Shown here: positions 49,492 through 59,909 of the stretch, in pieces
How positions within the stretch are numbered: the first letter of the stretch is position 1
How the letters are laid out: each line of letters opens with the position of its first letter
Source of the DNA: Pseudomonas sp. FP2196
GTDB taxonomy: Bacteria; Pseudomonadota; Gammaproteobacteria; Pseudomonadales; Pseudomonadaceae
Length of the DNA: 64,000 bases
Assembly: GCF_030687715.1 (NCBI RefSeq)
Contig: NZ_CP117445.1
Coordinates: forward strand, 313,501-377,500
Direction of reading: 5' to 3'
Position numbers and translations under genes: made by a program
The notes under the pieces: model-generated
Databases searched by the model: none
What the model saw: the letters and a program-made list of their open reading frames with translations, nothing else
Told to the model about the DNA's origin: nothing

Positions 49492-49604
49492 AAAGGGTTT
49501 TGACGCTGGACTTTCGGTTAGTTCAGACGGGATTTTGAAAAGCCTGCCGTGCCCGGTTGCGGGTCATCGTGCATTGATGCGGTGCATGTAGACTCAAAAA
49601 GCAT

Positions 49605-49696
49605 TGCGAGCAGGCTCACTCCTACAGGGATTTGAGGTGTTCACATGATTGTGAACCCCACACAGTCAACTGTAGGAGTGAGCCTGCTCGCGATTG
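49605..49696. repeat. REPIN, class GCGAGCAGGCTCACTCCTAC
   Basis: The left arm TGCGAGCAGGCTCACTCCTA pairs with the right arm TAGGAGTGAGCCTGCTCGCG across about 45 bp. Same class as 35931-36021. It lies downstream of ntrC. Confidence 0.9.
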
Positions 49697-49728
49697 GATG
49701 TCTCTGTCAGCGAAGACCCAAAGGCTGA

Positions 49729-51165
49729 TTAACCCTCATCCCCCTCATCATCATCCCCACCATCTACTTTCATTCCCAGTTCCTTGATCTTGCGCGTCAG
49801 GGTATTACGCCCCCAACCCAGCAACACCGCCGCGTCACGCCTACGCCCAGCGGTATGTTTCAACGCCGTTTCGATCATGATCCGCTCGAACGCCGGCACT
49901 GCACTGTCGAGCAGACTCGACTGGCCGCGCGCCAACGCCTGATCCGCCCACTGGCGCAACGCCTGCTCCCAGTTGGTCACCGGTGCCGAGTCCTGCGGCA
50001 GGTTCAGCAGTTCCGGCGGCAGGTCGCTGATGTGCACTTCGCGCCCGGACGCCATCACGGTGATCCAGCGGCAGGTGTTCTCCAACTGACGTACGTTGCC
50101 GCCCCACGGCAGGTTTTTCAGGTATTCCTCGGTTTCGCTTTTCAGCAGCTTCGGCTCCACCGCCAGTTCCTGCGCGGCGCGGCTGAGGAAGTGCTTGGCC
50201 AGGGTCGGAATGTCTTCTCGACGATCCGACAGGCGCGGAATGTGGATGCGGATCACGTTGAGGCGGTGGAACAAGTCTTCACGGAATTTCCCGGCGTGCA
50301 CCAGGGTTTCCAGATTCTGGTGGGTCGCGGCGATGATCCGCACGTCGACCTTGACCGGTACGTGACCGCCAACCCGATAGAACTCGCCGTCCGCCAGTAC
50401 GCGCAACAGGCGCGTTTGCGTATCCGCTGGCATGTCACCGATTTCATCGAGAAACAGCGTGCCGCCGTCGGCCTGTTCGAAGCGCCCGCGACGCAGGTTG
50501 GCCGCGCCGGTGAACGCGCCTTTCTCGTGGCCGAACAGCTCGGACTCCATCAGATCCTTGGGGATCGCCGCCATGTTCAGCGCAATGAACGGCGAGGCCG
50601 CGCGTGGGCTGTGGCGGTGCAGGGCGTGGGCGACCAGTTCTTTACCGGTGCCGGATTCGCCGTTGATCAACACGGTGATGTTGGAGTGGCTCAAGCGGCC
50701 GATGGCACGAAACACTTCCTGCATCGCCGGCGCTTCGCCGATGATTTCCGGAGTACGGGTCAGTGCAGGCACGACCTCCAGGCCTTGCTGCTCTTGCGCA
50801 TGCTGATTGGCGCGCTTGACCAGCGAAACTGCTTCGTCGACGTCGAAGGGCTTTGGCAAATACTCGAATGCGCCGCCCTGATAAGAGGCGACAGCGCTGT
50901 CCAGATCGGAGTGAGCGGTCATGATGATGACCGGCAACCGTGGGTGCTGCTCGCGAATCCGCGCCAACAGGTCCAGACCGCTGGCGCCCGGCATGCGAAT
51001 GTCGGAAATGATCACGTCAGGCTGCTGACGGGCCAGGCGACTCATCACGCCATCGGCGCTGTCGAAACTCTGGGTGGTCATGCCTTCCTGCTGCAAGGCC
51101 TTTTCCAGAACCCAACGGATAGAACGGTCGTCATCGACGATCCACACGGTTTCACTACGGCTCAT
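49729..51165 (-). CDS. ntrC: Nitrogen regulation protein NtrC (sigma-54 activator)
   Basis: A 478-residue response regulator. The receiver phosphorylation site is D55 ([10 protein letters not shown]). The AAA+ domain has Walker A GESGTGKE, the sigma-54 contact loop GAFTGA and FLDEIGDMP. The C-terminal Fis-type helix-turn-helix includes [20 protein letters not shown]. It activates nitrogen-starvation genes such as glnA. It overlaps ntrB by 4 bp. The C-terminus carries an acidic DDDEGDEG tail. Confidence 0.96.
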   Translation of the reverse strand: MSRSETVWIVDDDRSIRWVLEKALQQEGMTTQSFDSADGVMSRLARQQPDVIISDIRMPGASGLDLLARIREQHPRLPVIIMTAHSDLDSAVASYQGGAFEYLPKPFDVDEAVSLVKRANQHAQEQQGLEVVPALTRTPEIIGEAPAMQEVFRAIGRLSHSNITVLINGESGTGKELVAHALHRHSPRAASPFIALNMAAIPKDLMESELFGHEKGAFTGAANLRRGRFEQADGGTLFLDEIGDMPADTQTRLLRVLADGEFYRVGGHVPVKVDVRIIAATHQNLETLVHAGKFREDLFHRLNVIRIHIPRLSDRREDIPTLAKHFLSRAAQELAVEPKLLKSETEEYLKNLPWGGNVRQLENTCRWITVMASGREVHISDLPPELLNLPQDSAPVTNWEQALRQWADQALARGQSSLLDSAVPAFERIMIETALKHTAGRRRDAAVLLGWGRNTLTRKIKELGMKVDGGDDDEGDEG

Positions 51166-52247
51166 GTCGATGTGGCTCCTTGTTCCAGTGGCAGAAAGAT
51201 CGAGAACGTGGTGTGGCCTGGGTGGCTGTCACACTCGATCAGGCCCTGGTGCTGGCTGATGATGTTCTGGGTAATGGCCAGGCCCAGCCCGGTACCGTCC
51301 GGACGGCCGCTGACCATGGGAAAGAAAATGGTTTCCTGGAGTTCCGCCGGAATGCCCGGACCGTTGTCGATGATCTCGATCTTGGTTACCAGACGATGGC
51401 GGACGTGGCCGATGGTGAACTGGCGCATGGTCCGTGTGCGCAGACTGATACGACCCAGGCGCAGCTCGTTCTGGCTGCTGATCGCCTGCATCGCATTGCG
51501 CACAATGTTCAACACGGCCTGAATCATTTGCTCGCGGTCGATCAACACATCGGGAATGCTTGGATCGTAATCACGCACCAAGGTGATGCAGCCCTGACTT
51601 TCCGCTTCAACCAGTTGGCAAACGCGCTCGAGCACTTCGTGAACGTTGCACATAGCCAGTGACGGCAACTTGTTCGAACCGAGCATGCGGTCGACCAGAT
51701 TGCGCAGGCGGTCGGCCTCTTCAATGATCACATTGGTGTAGTCGCGCAGGCTGTCTTCCGGCAGCTCGCGGGCCAGCAGTTGCGCGGCGCCACGGATGCC
51801 ACCGAGAGGGTTCTTGATCTCGTGGGCGAGGCCGCGTACCAGCATTTTGCTGGTCTCCTGCTTGGACAGTTGCGCCTCTTCCTTGGTGATCCGCAGCAAG
51901 CGGTCACGCGGGTGGACTTCGAGCAGAAGCATGGTCGCGCCGTTGCTGAGGATCGGCGTCACCGCGTAATCCACCGTCAGGGTCTGGCCGGTGAGGGCGG
52001 TGAGCATCGCTTCGCGCTTGGTGAACGGGTGCGCCTGCTCCACCGCTTGGCGCAGGGAATTCAGCGCTTCGGTGGATTCGGTGAACAGCTCACTGATGAA
52101 CTGGCCATGACTGCGCTGACCGCTGATGGCGAGCAGCATCTCCGCCGCCGGGTTCATGTACTCGAGGCGCAATTCGGCGTCGAGCAGGATGGTGGCGGTG
52201 GTCAGGTTGTCGAGCAGCAAACGATGAATTGCGTCACTTATAGTCAT
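51162..52247 (-). CDS. glnL: Nitrogen sensor histidine kinase NtrB
   Basis: A 361-residue cytoplasmic kinase. The N-terminal PAS domain (TTATILLDAELRLEYMNPAA) precedes the H-box with H142 (RGLAHEIKNPLGGIRGAAQL). The ATPase region has DNGPGIPAELQETIFFPMVS and GTGLGLAITQ. It phosphorylates NtrC under nitrogen limitation and is controlled by PII. The start follows a sigma-54-like element (52305-52320). Confidence 0.95.
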   Translation of the reverse strand: MTISDAIHRLLLDNLTTATILLDAELRLEYMNPAAEMLLAISGQRSHGQFISELFTESTEALNSLRQAVEQAHPFTKREAMLTALTGQTLTVDYAVTPILSNGATMLLLEVHPRDRLLRITKEEAQLSKQETSKMLVRGLAHEIKNPLGGIRGAAQLLARELPEDSLRDYTNVIIEEADRLRNLVDRMLGSNKLPSLAMCNVHEVLERVCQLVEAESQGCITLVRDYDPSIPDVLIDREQMIQAVLNIVRNAMQAISSQNELRLGRISLRTRTMRQFTIGHVRHRLVTKIEIIDNGPGIPAELQETIFFPMVSGRPDGTGLGLAITQNIISQHQGLIECDSHPGHTTFSIFLPLEQGATST

Positions 52248-52304
52248 CAGAGCCTCTTTTGGGGGCGGAGCGTGCGCAAGAAGCAGGCGTCGTTAAATGG
52301 AAAA

Positions 52305-52320
52305 TGCAAAAACCAAACCA
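52305..52320 (-). promoter_or_regulatory. Candidate sigma-54 -24/-12 promoter of ntrBC
   Basis: The minus strand reads TGGTTTGGTTTTTGCA. GG and GC are spaced as in the consensus TGGCACG-N4-TTGCW, though the -24 core is imperfect. It stands 58 bp upstream of ntrB. Confidence 0.5.
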
Positions 52321-52446
52321 AGGCTCCGAAAAGAAGCGTTCAACCCCTGAAACGGGCGTTTGACGCTCGTTTGCGTGGCAGTTCGCCAGCGCTTGCGGGT
52401 ACTTTCGAACCAAAATGGGTTGGAATATGGGAAGAGTGCAGCTTGT

Positions 52447-52463
52447 TGCACCAATATAGTGCG
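52447..52463. promoter_or_regulatory. Candidate NtrC-binding site upstream of ntrB
   Basis: TGCACCAATATAGTGCG matches the NtrC dyad TGCACCA-N3-TGGTGCA with two or so mismatches. It lies about 130 bp upstream of the candidate sigma-54 promoter, a normal enhancer distance. Confidence 0.6.
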
Positions 52464-52478
52464 TAAAGCTGAGTGGCG

Positions 52479-53102
52479 TTAAAAGAAACGCAGGAAGGGG
52501 TTTTTCGGTTCTTCAGGTTTGTCTTTAAGCGGACACTCCGGACGCACCCCGTAATCGTCCTTCGTGCAGGGTTTGACCTTGCGTTTTTGCGCCAGCGAGA
52601 TGCGCAGCATGTGAAAGGGTTGATTGGCGGTACGTTCGACGGTACGTCCCTGCGCATCAACGATCTCGACCGAAAGGTTATGGCTGCCACGGTCGATATT
52701 GCTCAGCGGGAAAACCGGGCTCAGGCCAGGCTCGCCGGTGGCTTTGCCATCCAGCAAAAGGCGATAGAGATGGCCCCTTTGCAGGGCGGGCTCGCTGGTA
52801 ACGCTGACAATCAGTTCACCGGCGCTGCTGCGGATGGTTGCGTCAGGCTCGGGCACCAGAACGCGGAGCATGTCGTAGTGGAACAGCGGTTGTACCGAGG
52901 ATTTTTTCGCCGTGGCGATCGGCGCCGCACCCGTCGGGTTGGCCGGCATGCGATTGCTGGTCGCCAGCGGCACCCGTTTGGCGTTGCCGCGCGGTTGGTC
53001 GGTGTAGACGCGATTGCCCTGGGCATCGACGTAGGTGAACACCTCGGCCGAAACTTGCAGCGCCGTCAGTGCCAACACGGCGATCAGCCACGCGCGGCTC
53101 AT
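52479..53102 (-). CDS. DUF4124 domain protein (1)
   Basis: A 207-residue secreted protein (signal MSRAWLIAVLALTALQVSA) with the DUF4124 segment VFTYVDAQGNRVYTDQPRGN. A middle beta-sandwich-like region follows (ELIVSVTSEPALQRGHLYRL; SPVFPLSNIDRGSHNLSVEI). The neighbouring gene is a paralogue with overlapping start/stop (ATGA). Both lie next to ntrB in the same direction. Confidence 0.85.
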   Translation of the reverse strand: MSRAWLIAVLALTALQVSAEVFTYVDAQGNRVYTDQPRGNAKRVPLATSNRMPANPTGAAPIATAKKSSVQPLFHYDMLRVLVPEPDATIRSSAGELIVSVTSEPALQRGHLYRLLLDGKATGEPGLSPVFPLSNIDRGSHNLSVEIVDAQGRTVERTANQPFHMLRISLAQKRKVKPCTKDDYGVRPECPLKDKPEEPKNPFLRFF

Positions 53103-53614
53103 GGCTTGTGCACTCGTTGCACGGTAAACACCACCACCGGGCTCTGCTGGATGATCGATTGTCCGTCGATGACCTGCACAGCCAGACGATGCTCACCACG
53201 ATCGACATTCACTAATTGCAGGATCGGCACGTTGCTCGGCTGCCCGTAAGGCTCGTCATCCAATACCAGTCGTAATTGATGCGGCGGTTGCAGACGCGGC
53301 TTGATCAGTACGGTGACGGTGAAGGTGCCGTTGTTGGCACGCAGGGCTTCTTCGGTGGGCAGGCCGGCGAGCTCGAGAATCTCGTAGGCGCTTCGTGGAG
53401 GCCTGGCGTTGTCGACACTGGGTGCGGCGGGTGCGCTGGGTGCTTGCGGCTCGACACGATTGAGCGGTGGCAGCTCCACCGGCTGTGCTTTTACACCGTC
53501 CGGCGAATGATCGCTGTACACCGTGTTGCCGTTGGCATCGGTGTATTTGTAGATCTGCGCGGCGACGGCGGGCAGGGTGATCAGTAGCAAGATGAAAAAA
53601 AAGGTGCGACCCAT
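53099..53614 (-). CDS. DUF4124 domain protein (2)
   Basis: A 171-residue secreted protein (signal MGRTFFFILLLITLPAVAAQ) with DUF4124 segment IYKYTDANGNTVYSDHSPDG and a proline-rich linker. A C-terminal domain FTVTVLIKPRLQPPHQLRLV followed by VNVDRGEHRLAVQVIDGQSI parallels the downstream paralogue. The envelope role is unknown. Confidence 0.85.
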   Translation of the reverse strand: MGRTFFFILLLITLPAVAAQIYKYTDANGNTVYSDHSPDGVKAQPVELPPLNRVEPQAPSAPAAPSVDNARPPRSAYEILELAGLPTEEALRANNGTFTVTVLIKPRLQPPHQLRLVLDDEPYGQPSNVPILQLVNVDRGEHRLAVQVIDGQSIIQQSPVVVFTVQRVHKP

Positions 53615-53733
53615 GAAATCGACCGGGAAAGAGAGCGATGGGGTGCAGCATAGGTCAGGTGTGGCAGTTGTCCCAACTCGGGACGCATTTTGCCAAGCAT
53701 TACTGAAACCGTTGAGGCGCTTCAGTCCCTTGA

Positions 53734-53817
53734 GTGCGAGCTTGCTCGCGAAGGCGTCGTGTCAGACAAGATTGCTTTTAATGACCCACCGCTTTCGCGA
53801 GCAAGCTCTCCCACAGG
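53734..53817. repeat. REPIN, class GCGAGCAAGCTCTCCCACAG
   Basis: The left arm GTGCGAGCTTGCTCGCGAAG pairs with the right arm CTTTCGCGAGCAAGCTCTCC. The left arm lacks the outer TGTGGGA part, so the palindrome is incomplete. Confidence 0.85.
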
Positions 53818-53845
53818 ATTCATCGTCTGCCATAAAGCCGCGCAA

Positions 53846-53877
53846 TAAAAAAGGCCTCCCGAAGGAGGCCTCTTTTT
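53846..53877. terminator. Terminator downstream of glnA
   Basis: The stem AAAAGGCCTCC / GGAGGCCTCTTTT with loop CGAA carries an A-run and a T-run at either end, so it can act in both directions. It lies 30 bp after the glnA stop. Confidence 0.85.
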
Positions 53878-53906
53878 GTCACGCCGCGTAGCGCAGCGCT
53901 ACCGGA

Positions 53907-55313
53907 TCAGCAGCTGTAGTACAGCTCATATTCCAGTGGGTGTACGAAGGTGCGGACCTTGATTTCTTCTTCGGATTTCAGCGCGATGTAAGCGTCGATG
54001 AAGTCGTCGGAGAACACGCCGCCCTTGGTCAGGAACGCACGGCCCTTGTCCAGCTCTTCCAGGGCTTCTTTCAGGCTGCCGCAAACTTGTGGGATCTCTT
54101 TGGCCTCTTCAGGCGGCAGGTCGTACAGGTTTTTGTCAGCGGCATCGCCTGGGTGGATCTTGTTCTGGATACCGTCCAGGCCGGCCATCAGCAGTGCTGC
54201 GAAAGCCAGGTACGGGTTGGCAGCCGGATCCGGGAAACGTGCTTCGATACGACGGCCTTTAGGGCTGTTGACGTAAGGAATACGGATCGAGGCGGAACGG
54301 TTGCGAGCCGAGTAGGCCAGCATTACCGGCGCTTCGAAGCCTGGCACCAGACGCTTGTAGGAGTTGGTAGCCGGGTTGGTGAAGCCGTTCAGTGCCTTAC
54401 CGTGCTTGATGATGCCGCCGATGAAGTACAGAGCGGTTTCGGACAGGCCGGCATAGCCTTCGCCCGCGAAGGTGTTCTTGCCATCTTTGGAGATGGACAT
54501 GTGTACGTGCATACCCGAACCGTTGTCGCCGTACAGCGGCTTCGGCATGAAGGTAGCGGTGCGGCCGTAAGCGTCGGCAACGTTGTGTACAACGTATTTC
54601 AGAGTCTGAACTTCGTCAGCTTTCTTCACCAGGGTGTTGAACTTGACACCGATTTCGTTCTGACCGGCAGTCGCCACTTCGTGGTGGTGAACTTCAACGG
54701 TCTGACCCATTTCTTCCAGTGCGTTGCACATGGCGGTACGGATTTCGTGGTCGTGGTCGAACGGCGGAACCGGGAAGTAGCCACCTTTGACGCCTGGACG
54801 GTGACCCTTGTTGCCGCCTTCGATGTCCTGGTCGGACATCCACGAGCCTTGCTCGGAGTAGATTTTGAACATCGAGCCGGAGATGTCCGACTTGAACTTC
54901 ACTTCGTCGAAGATGAAGAATTCTGGTTCTGGACCGGCGAAGACGGTGTCACCGATACCGGTGGTCTTCAGGTATTCCTCTGCGCGGTGAGCGATGGCGC
55001 GCGGGTCACGATCGTAGCCTTGCATGGTCGACGGTTCGATGATGTCGCAGACCAGGATCAGGGTCGCGTCTTCGGTGAACGGATCGAGAACGGCAGTTTC
55101 GTCGTCCGGCAGCAGGATCATGTCGGAGGCTTCGATGCCTTTCCAGCCAGCGATGGAGGAACCGTCGAACATCTTGCCGACTTCGAAGAAGTCATCTTCC
55201 AGCGCATCGCGAGCCGGCATGGTCACGTGGTGCTGAGTGCCTTTGGTGTCCGTGAAGCGCAGATCAATCCACTTGACGTCATGATCTTTGATGAGTTGAA
55301 CCGACTTCGACAT
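53907..55313 (-). CDS. glnA: Glutamine synthetase type I
   Basis: A 468-residue enzyme forming glutamine from glutamate, ammonia and ATP. The N-terminal beta-grasp domain has [20 protein letters not shown]; the catalytic domain has [20 protein letters not shown]; the adenylylation tyrosine is in [10 protein letters not shown] (near residue 397). The dodecamer is regulated by adenylylation and feedback. Expression is expected from the sigma-54 promoter at 55409-55424. Confidence 0.98.
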   Translation of the reverse strand: MSKSVQLIKDHDVKWIDLRFTDTKGTQHHVTMPARDALEDDFFEVGKMFDGSSIAGWKGIEASDMILLPDDETAVLDPFTEDATLILVCDIIEPSTMQGYDRDPRAIAHRAEEYLKTTGIGDTVFAGPEPEFFIFDEVKFKSDISGSMFKIYSEQGSWMSDQDIEGGNKGHRPGVKGGYFPVPPFDHDHEIRTAMCNALEEMGQTVEVHHHEVATAGQNEIGVKFNTLVKKADEVQTLKYVVHNVADAYGRTATFMPKPLYGDNGSGMHVHMSISKDGKNTFAGEGYAGLSETALYFIGGIIKHGKALNGFTNPATNSYKRLVPGFEAPVMLAYSARNRSASIRIPYVNSPKGRRIEARFPDPAANPYLAFAALLMAGLDGIQNKIHPGDAADKNLYDLPPEEAKEIPQVCGSLKEALEELDKGRAFLTKGGVFSDDFIDAYIALKSEEEIKVRTFVHPLEYELYYSC

Positions 55314-55408
55314 AGTGTCCTCCGGGTGAATTAGGGCTGGTAGTGGATGCCCTTAATAGTGGTGATGCCGGCGCGAATACTCTGCCAAGGCAACCTGCCT
55401 CACAAGGG

Positions 55409-55424
55409 AGCAAATTGCATGCCA
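55409..55424 (-). promoter_or_regulatory. Sigma-54 promoter of glnA
   Basis: The minus strand reads TGGCATGCAATTTGCT, matching consensus TGGCACG-N4-TTGCW except for one base. It lies about 95 bp upstream of the glnA ATG. Within 55 bp upstream are GCGCCAAATTCACGC (55446-55460) and two GGTGCA words (55468-55473, 55537-55542), possible NtrC half sites. Confidence 0.75.
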
Positions 55425-55592
55425 GTGCCCCAGCATGGGTTTTTTGCGCCAAATTCACGCTTACAAAGGTGCAAAACGCCTTAGCGGCGAAATTCTCGCC
55501 CTTTAATGTAGCGTCACAATCGATAAATGACCTGTTTTGGTGCATGCAAAACCTTCTGCACATTAACTGGTTAAACCTTGAGCAATTTCCGC

Positions 55593-55598
55593 TATAAT
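55593..55598 (+). promoter_or_regulatory. Probable -10 element of thiI
   Basis: TATAAT 43 bp before the thiI start, in the gap that also holds the divergent glnA promoter. The -35 is not clear. Confidence 0.4.
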
Positions 55599-55640
55599 CC
55601 GCGCCCCCCTTTTTCGGCTGGCCCTGCGCGCGCTGTTTTC

Positions 55641-57095
55641 ATGAAACTAATCGTAAAAGTCTTCCCCGAGATCACCATCAAAAGCCGACCTGTCCGGACG
55701 AAATTCATCCGCCAGTTGGCCAAGAACATCCGCGCCGTGCTCCGCGATCTGGACCCGGCTGTGGTGGTGAACGGTGTGTGGGACAACCTCGAGCTGGAAA
55801 CCCGCGTTACCGACCCCAAAGCCTTGAGAGAGATGGGTGAGCGCCTGACCTGCATGCCGGGCATTGCGCATTTTTTGCAGATCGACGAGTACCCGCTGGG
55901 CGACTTCGACGACATCACCGAAAAGTGCAAACAGCACTATGGTGATGCGCTGGCCGGTAAGGTTTTCTCGGTGCGCTGCAAGCGTGCAGGCAAACATACG
56001 TTCAGCTCGATGGACGTTGAAAAATACGTCGGCAGCAAGCTGCGTCGTGAGTGCGGTGCTGCCGGTATCGACCTTAAAGCGCCGCAAATCGAAGTCCGCA
56101 TCGAAGTTCGCGACAAACGGTTGTTTGTCATCCACAGCCAGCACAACGGCATCGGCGGCTACCCGCTCGGCGCGTTGGAGCAGACCCTGGTATTGATGTC
56201 CGGCGGCTTTGATTCGACCGTTGCGGCCTACCAGATCATGCGACGCGGCCTGATGGCGCACTTCTGCTTCTTCAATCTGGGCGGCCGTGCACACGAATTG
56301 GGCGTGATGGAAGTCGCGCATTTCATCTGGAAGAAGTACGGCAGCTCGCAACGCGTGCTATTTGTCAGTGTTCCATTTGAAGAAGTGTTGGGCGAAATTC
56401 TCGCCAAAGTCGATAACAGTCATATGGGCGTCATTTTGAAGCGTATGATGTTGCGCGCTTCCTCTGCCATCGCTGACCGCTTGCATATCGATGCGCTGGT
56501 CACCGGTGAAGCGATCTCCCAGGTATCGAGCCAAACGCTGCCGAACCTGTCCGTGATCGATTGCGTGACCGACAAACTGGTCCTGCGCCCACTGATCGTT
56601 GCGCACAAGCAGGACATCATCGACACGGCCAATGAGATCGGTACCGCCGATTTCGCCCGGCACATGCCGGAATACTGCGGCGTCATCTCGGTCAATCCGA
56701 AGACCGCCGCCAAGCGTGGCCGCGTTGAGCACGAAGAGAAAGAATTCGACATGGCGGTGCTCGAGCGTGCGCTCGCCAACGCCAAGCTGGTGGCAATCGA
56801 TCGCGTAATCGACGAATTGGGCCAGGATTTGCAGATTGAAGAAGTCGGCGAAGCGCTGGCCGGTCAGATCGTCATCGACATTCGTCACCCGGATGCCGCT
56901 GAAGACGAACCGCTGGAGCTTGCCGGCATAGAGGTACAGACGATGCCGTTCTATGCAGTGAACGCACGTTTCAAGGAACTGGACCCTACTCGCCAGTACC
57001 TGCTGTATTGCGACAAAGGCGTGATGAGTCGCCTGCATGCCCACCATTTGCTCAGTGAGGGGCATGCCAATGTGCGCGTTTATCGACCGAGCTAA
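55641..57095 (+). CDS. thiI: tRNA 4-thiouridine synthase / thiamine thiazole sulfur carrier enzyme
   Basis: A 484-residue protein. It starts [20 protein letters not shown] (ATG after a GC-rich leader), has a THUMP domain, the PP-loop [18 protein letters not shown], and a C-terminal rhodanese domain with the active cysteine in [19 protein letters not shown] (near C456). It makes s4U8 in tRNA and sulfur for thiamine. An in-frame upstream start (55578) is less likely. Confidence 0.95.
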   Translation: MKLIVKVFPEITIKSRPVRTKFIRQLAKNIRAVLRDLDPAVVVNGVWDNLELETRVTDPKALREMGERLTCMPGIAHFLQIDEYPLGDFDDITEKCKQHYGDALAGKVFSVRCKRAGKHTFSSMDVEKYVGSKLRRECGAAGIDLKAPQIEVRIEVRDKRLFVIHSQHNGIGGYPLGALEQTLVLMSGGFDSTVAAYQIMRRGLMAHFCFFNLGGRAHELGVMEVAHFIWKKYGSSQRVLFVSVPFEEVLGEILAKVDNSHMGVILKRMMLRASSAIADRLHIDALVTGEAISQVSSQTLPNLSVIDCVTDKLVLRPLIVAHKQDIIDTANEIGTADFARHMPEYCGVISVNPKTAAKRGRVEHEEKEFDMAVLERALANAKLVAIDRVIDELGQDLQIEEVGEALAGQIVIDIRHPDAAEDEPLELAGIEVQTMPFYAVNARFKELDPTRQYLLYCDKGVMSRLHAHHLLSEGHANVRVYRPS

Positions 57096-57234
57096 GTGCC
57101 CGGGGCTGTTTGCCTGTGGCCTGCGTCACCGGCCCCCCGACACCGCCGTCAAGCTGTAACGGCCATGCCGGACACTACTGCTAATCGCTGCCAAGACTTG
57201 TCAGCAAACCGAATCCTCTGATCGAGATACACAA

Positions 57235-59055
57235 GTGATCGAAAATCTACGCAACATCGCCATCATTGCTCACGTTGACCATGGTAAGACCACCCTGGTA
57301 GACAAACTCTTGCGTCAATCCGGCACTCTGGAGCGCAACGAGCTCAACGACGAGCGCGTGATGGACTCCAACGACCAGGAAAAAGAGCGCGGTATTACCA
57401 TTCTGGCGAAGAACACCGCCATCAACTGGAACGGCTACCACATCAACATCGTGGACACCCCGGGCCACGCCGACTTCGGCGGCGAAGTTGAACGCGTAAT
57501 GTCTATGGTTGACTCCGTTCTGCTGCTGGTTGACGCTCAAGACGGCCCTATGCCGCAAACCCGTTTCGTGACCAAGAAGGCTTTCGAAGCCGGCCTGCGT
57601 CCGATCGTGGTCATCAACAAGGTTGACCGTCCAGGCGCGCGTCCGGACTGGGTTCTGGATCAGATCTTCGACCTGTTCGACAACCTCGGTGCTACCGAAG
57701 AACAACTGGACTTCCAGGTTGTTTACGCCTCGGCCCTGAACGGCATTGCCGGTCTGGATCACACCGCCATGGCTGAAGACATGACCCCGCTGTACCAAGC
57801 GGTCGTCGACCACGTTCCGGCTCCAGCCGTTGACCGTGACGGTCCGTTCCAGATGCAGATCTCCGCTCTGGACTACAACAGCTTCCTGGGTGTTATCGGT
57901 GTTGGCCGTATCGCTCGTGGTCGCGTCAAGCCGAACACCCCGGTTGTTGCTATCGACGCCAACGGCAAAGAGCGCAAAGGCCGTATCCTGAAGCTGATGG
58001 GTCACCACGGTCTGCACCGCATTGACGTTGAAGAAGCTGCTGCCGGCGACATCGTCTGCATCAGCGGCTTCGACGAGCTGTTCATCTCCGACACTCTGTG
58101 CGACCCACTGGCTGTCGAAGCGATGAAGCCGCTGACCGTTGACGAGCCAACCGTTTCCATGACCTTCCAGGTAAACGACTCGCCATTCTGCGGTAAAGAA
58201 GGCAAGTTCGTGACCTCCCGTAACATCAAGGAGCGTCTGGACAAAGAGCTGCTGTACAACGTTGCACTGCGCGTTGAAGAAGGCGACACCGCTGACAAGT
58301 TCAAGGTTTCCGGCCGTGGTGAGCTGCACCTCTCGGTACTGATCGAAACCATGCGTCGCGAAGGCTTCGAAATGGCCCTGGGCCGTCCGGAAGTGATCAT
58401 TCGTGAAGTGAACGGCGTCAAGCAAGAACCGTTCGAAAACGTGACCATCGACATCCCTGAAGATTCGCAGGGCAAGGTCATGGAAGAGATGGGTCTGCGT
58501 AAAGGCGACCTGACCAACATGGTTCCGGATGGTAAGGGCCGTGTTCGTCTGGAATACAACATCCCTGCTCGCGGTCTGATTGGTTTCCGTAACCAGTTCC
58601 TGACCCTGACCAACGGTGCTGGCATCCTGACCTCGATCTTCGATCGTTACGACACCGTCAAGTCGGGCCACATGTCCGGCCGTCAGAACGGCGTTCTGGT
58701 TTCGGTTGAAACCGGCAAGGCTCTGACCTACTCGCTGGAAACCCTGCAGGCTCGTGGCAAGCTGTTCGTTGAACACGGTCAAGAGATCTACAACGGTCAA
58801 ATCGTCGGCCAAAACAGCCGCGACAACGACCTGGGTGTAAACCCGACCAAAGGCAAGAAGCTCGACAACATGCGTGCTTCGGGTAAAGACGAAACCATCG
58901 CTCTGGTTCCACCAGTGAAGTTCACTCTGGAACAAGCTCTGGAATACATCCAGGAAGACGAGCTGTGCGAAGTGACTCCTAAGTCCATCCGTCTTCGCAA
59001 GAAGATCCTGGACGAAAGCGAGCGTACCCGCGCTGCCAAGAAAGCCAAGGCGTAA
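57235..59055 (+). CDS. typA: Translational GTPase TypA/BipA
   Basis: A 606-residue GTPase with GTG start. G motifs: [39 protein letters not shown]. The C-terminal domain shows [20 protein letters not shown] and [20 protein letters not shown]. It binds ribosomes and supports assembly and stress adaptation. A strong hairpin follows. Confidence 0.97.
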   Translation: MIENLRNIAIIAHVDHGKTTLVDKLLRQSGTLERNELNDERVMDSNDQEKERGITILAKNTAINWNGYHINIVDTPGHADFGGEVERVMSMVDSVLLLVDAQDGPMPQTRFVTKKAFEAGLRPIVVINKVDRPGARPDWVLDQIFDLFDNLGATEEQLDFQVVYASALNGIAGLDHTAMAEDMTPLYQAVVDHVPAPAVDRDGPFQMQISALDYNSFLGVIGVGRIARGRVKPNTPVVAIDANGKERKGRILKLMGHHGLHRIDVEEAAAGDIVCISGFDELFISDTLCDPLAVEAMKPLTVDEPTVSMTFQVNDSPFCGKEGKFVTSRNIKERLDKELLYNVALRVEEGDTADKFKVSGRGELHLSVLIETMRREGFEMALGRPEVIIREVNGVKQEPFENVTIDIPEDSQGKVMEEMGLRKGDLTNMVPDGKGRVRLEYNIPARGLIGFRNQFLTLTNGAGILTSIFDRYDTVKSGHMSGRQNGVLVSVETGKALTYSLETLQARGKLFVEHGQEIYNGQIVGQNSRDNDLGVNPTKGKKLDNMRASGKDETIALVPPVKFTLEQALEYIQEDELCEVTPKSIRLRKKILDESERTRAAKKAKA

Positions 59056-59074
59056 TTTAGCCCAGGCTTAAAAA

Positions 59075-59107
59075 AACGCCCCCGGTCGCGAGACCGGGGG
59101 CGTTTTT
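59075..59107 (+). terminator. Terminator after typA
   Basis: AACGCCCCCGGTC / GACCGGGGGCGTT with GCGA loop, followed by TTTTGTTT. A textbook Rho-independent terminator, 20 bp after the stop. Confidence 0.95.
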
Positions 59108-59135
59108 GTTTGTCTGGGATTTAAAGGCAAAAAAA

Positions 59136-59201
59136 ATCGCAGCCTGCGGCCGCTCCTAAGGGAAAATGCATTCCCCTGCAGGAGCGGCCGCAGGCTGCGA
59201 T
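59136..59201. repeat. REPIN, class ATCGCAGCCTGCGGCCGCTC
   Basis: ATCGCAGCCTGCGGCCGCTCCT pairs with its complement AGGAGCGGCCGCAGGCTGCG; the inner part is short (about 22 bp). It lies between typA and the YkgJ-family gene. Confidence 0.85.
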
Positions 59202-59211
59202 CTTTTGATCT

Positions 59212-59649
59212 TTAAAAGCGCTCGATTGCCCGGAAATTCTGCACCCGCTCCACTTCCTTCGGCTTGTACGCACAATATCCCGGCCGTGGGCCGATCTTCG
59301 GGTGGTTGCGGCAGGTGTCCGGGCGCTTGTCATAAATGGTGCACAGGCGGCTCTTACGATCCAGGTAGTAGCAATCGTTGTTGCTCATGCGCTGGAGGGT
59401 GAAGATGCCCGACTTCTGATTGAAGCGCTCGACCAGCCCTTCCTTTTGCAGGCGCTTGGCGATGTTCTTCGGCGGATCGCCCAGCTCGAATTCATCGACC
59501 ACGCCGATGCGCACCAGATCCTTGATCTTCACCTCGACCGGCAGCGTGCAGCAGCTGGACATGCAAGAGCCGCACATCGGGGCCGAATATTTGGCCCACG
59601 TATCGAGACGATCGATCTCGGCGGCGGCAATCAGGTTGGGCTTCATCAT
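59212..59649 (-). CDS. YkgJ family cysteine-cluster protein
   Basis: A 145-residue protein with an early cysteine cluster (PMCGSCMSSCCTLPVEVKIK) and a late one (NNDCYYLDRKSRLCTIYDKR; PDTCRNHPKIGPRPGYCAYK). The pattern CxxCxxxCC...C...C...C is typical of UPF0153/YkgJ proteins, which likely bind a metal or Fe-S cluster. ATG ATG at the start makes either methionine possible. Function unknown. Confidence 0.85.
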   Translation of the reverse strand: MMKPNLIAAAEIDRLDTWAKYSAPMCGSCMSSCCTLPVEVKIKDLVRIGVVDEFELGDPPKNIAKRLQKEGLVERFNQKSGIFTLQRMSNNDCYYLDRKSRLCTIYDKRPDTCRNHPKIGPRPGYCAYKPKEVERVQNFRAIERF

Positions 59650-59909
59650 CGGGAGTTACCAGGCGTGTGTGCATCAGGGCGCGCGATCATACCGGGACTG
59701 GTGGATTTTTGAACAACCTTTCGCCAGATTTTTTCTACACGTCCAATTTCGGCACGACAATTCGGCACGGCCCCTGCATTCATTAGCGCATTCGCCAAAC
59801 GATTGCCGGACGATCTCACCGTCTCCGGAAAAACTGCCGAACCAGAGCCGCTACCGTCGGTCAGACCGTCTAGGCTCAGACAATTCCCCGCTCGCCCGAG
59901 GTCCTATCG

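Noticed and set aside
57247..58935. 562-codon ORF antisense to typA
   Set aside because: TypA is unambiguous; the antisense frame is a codon-bias artefact.
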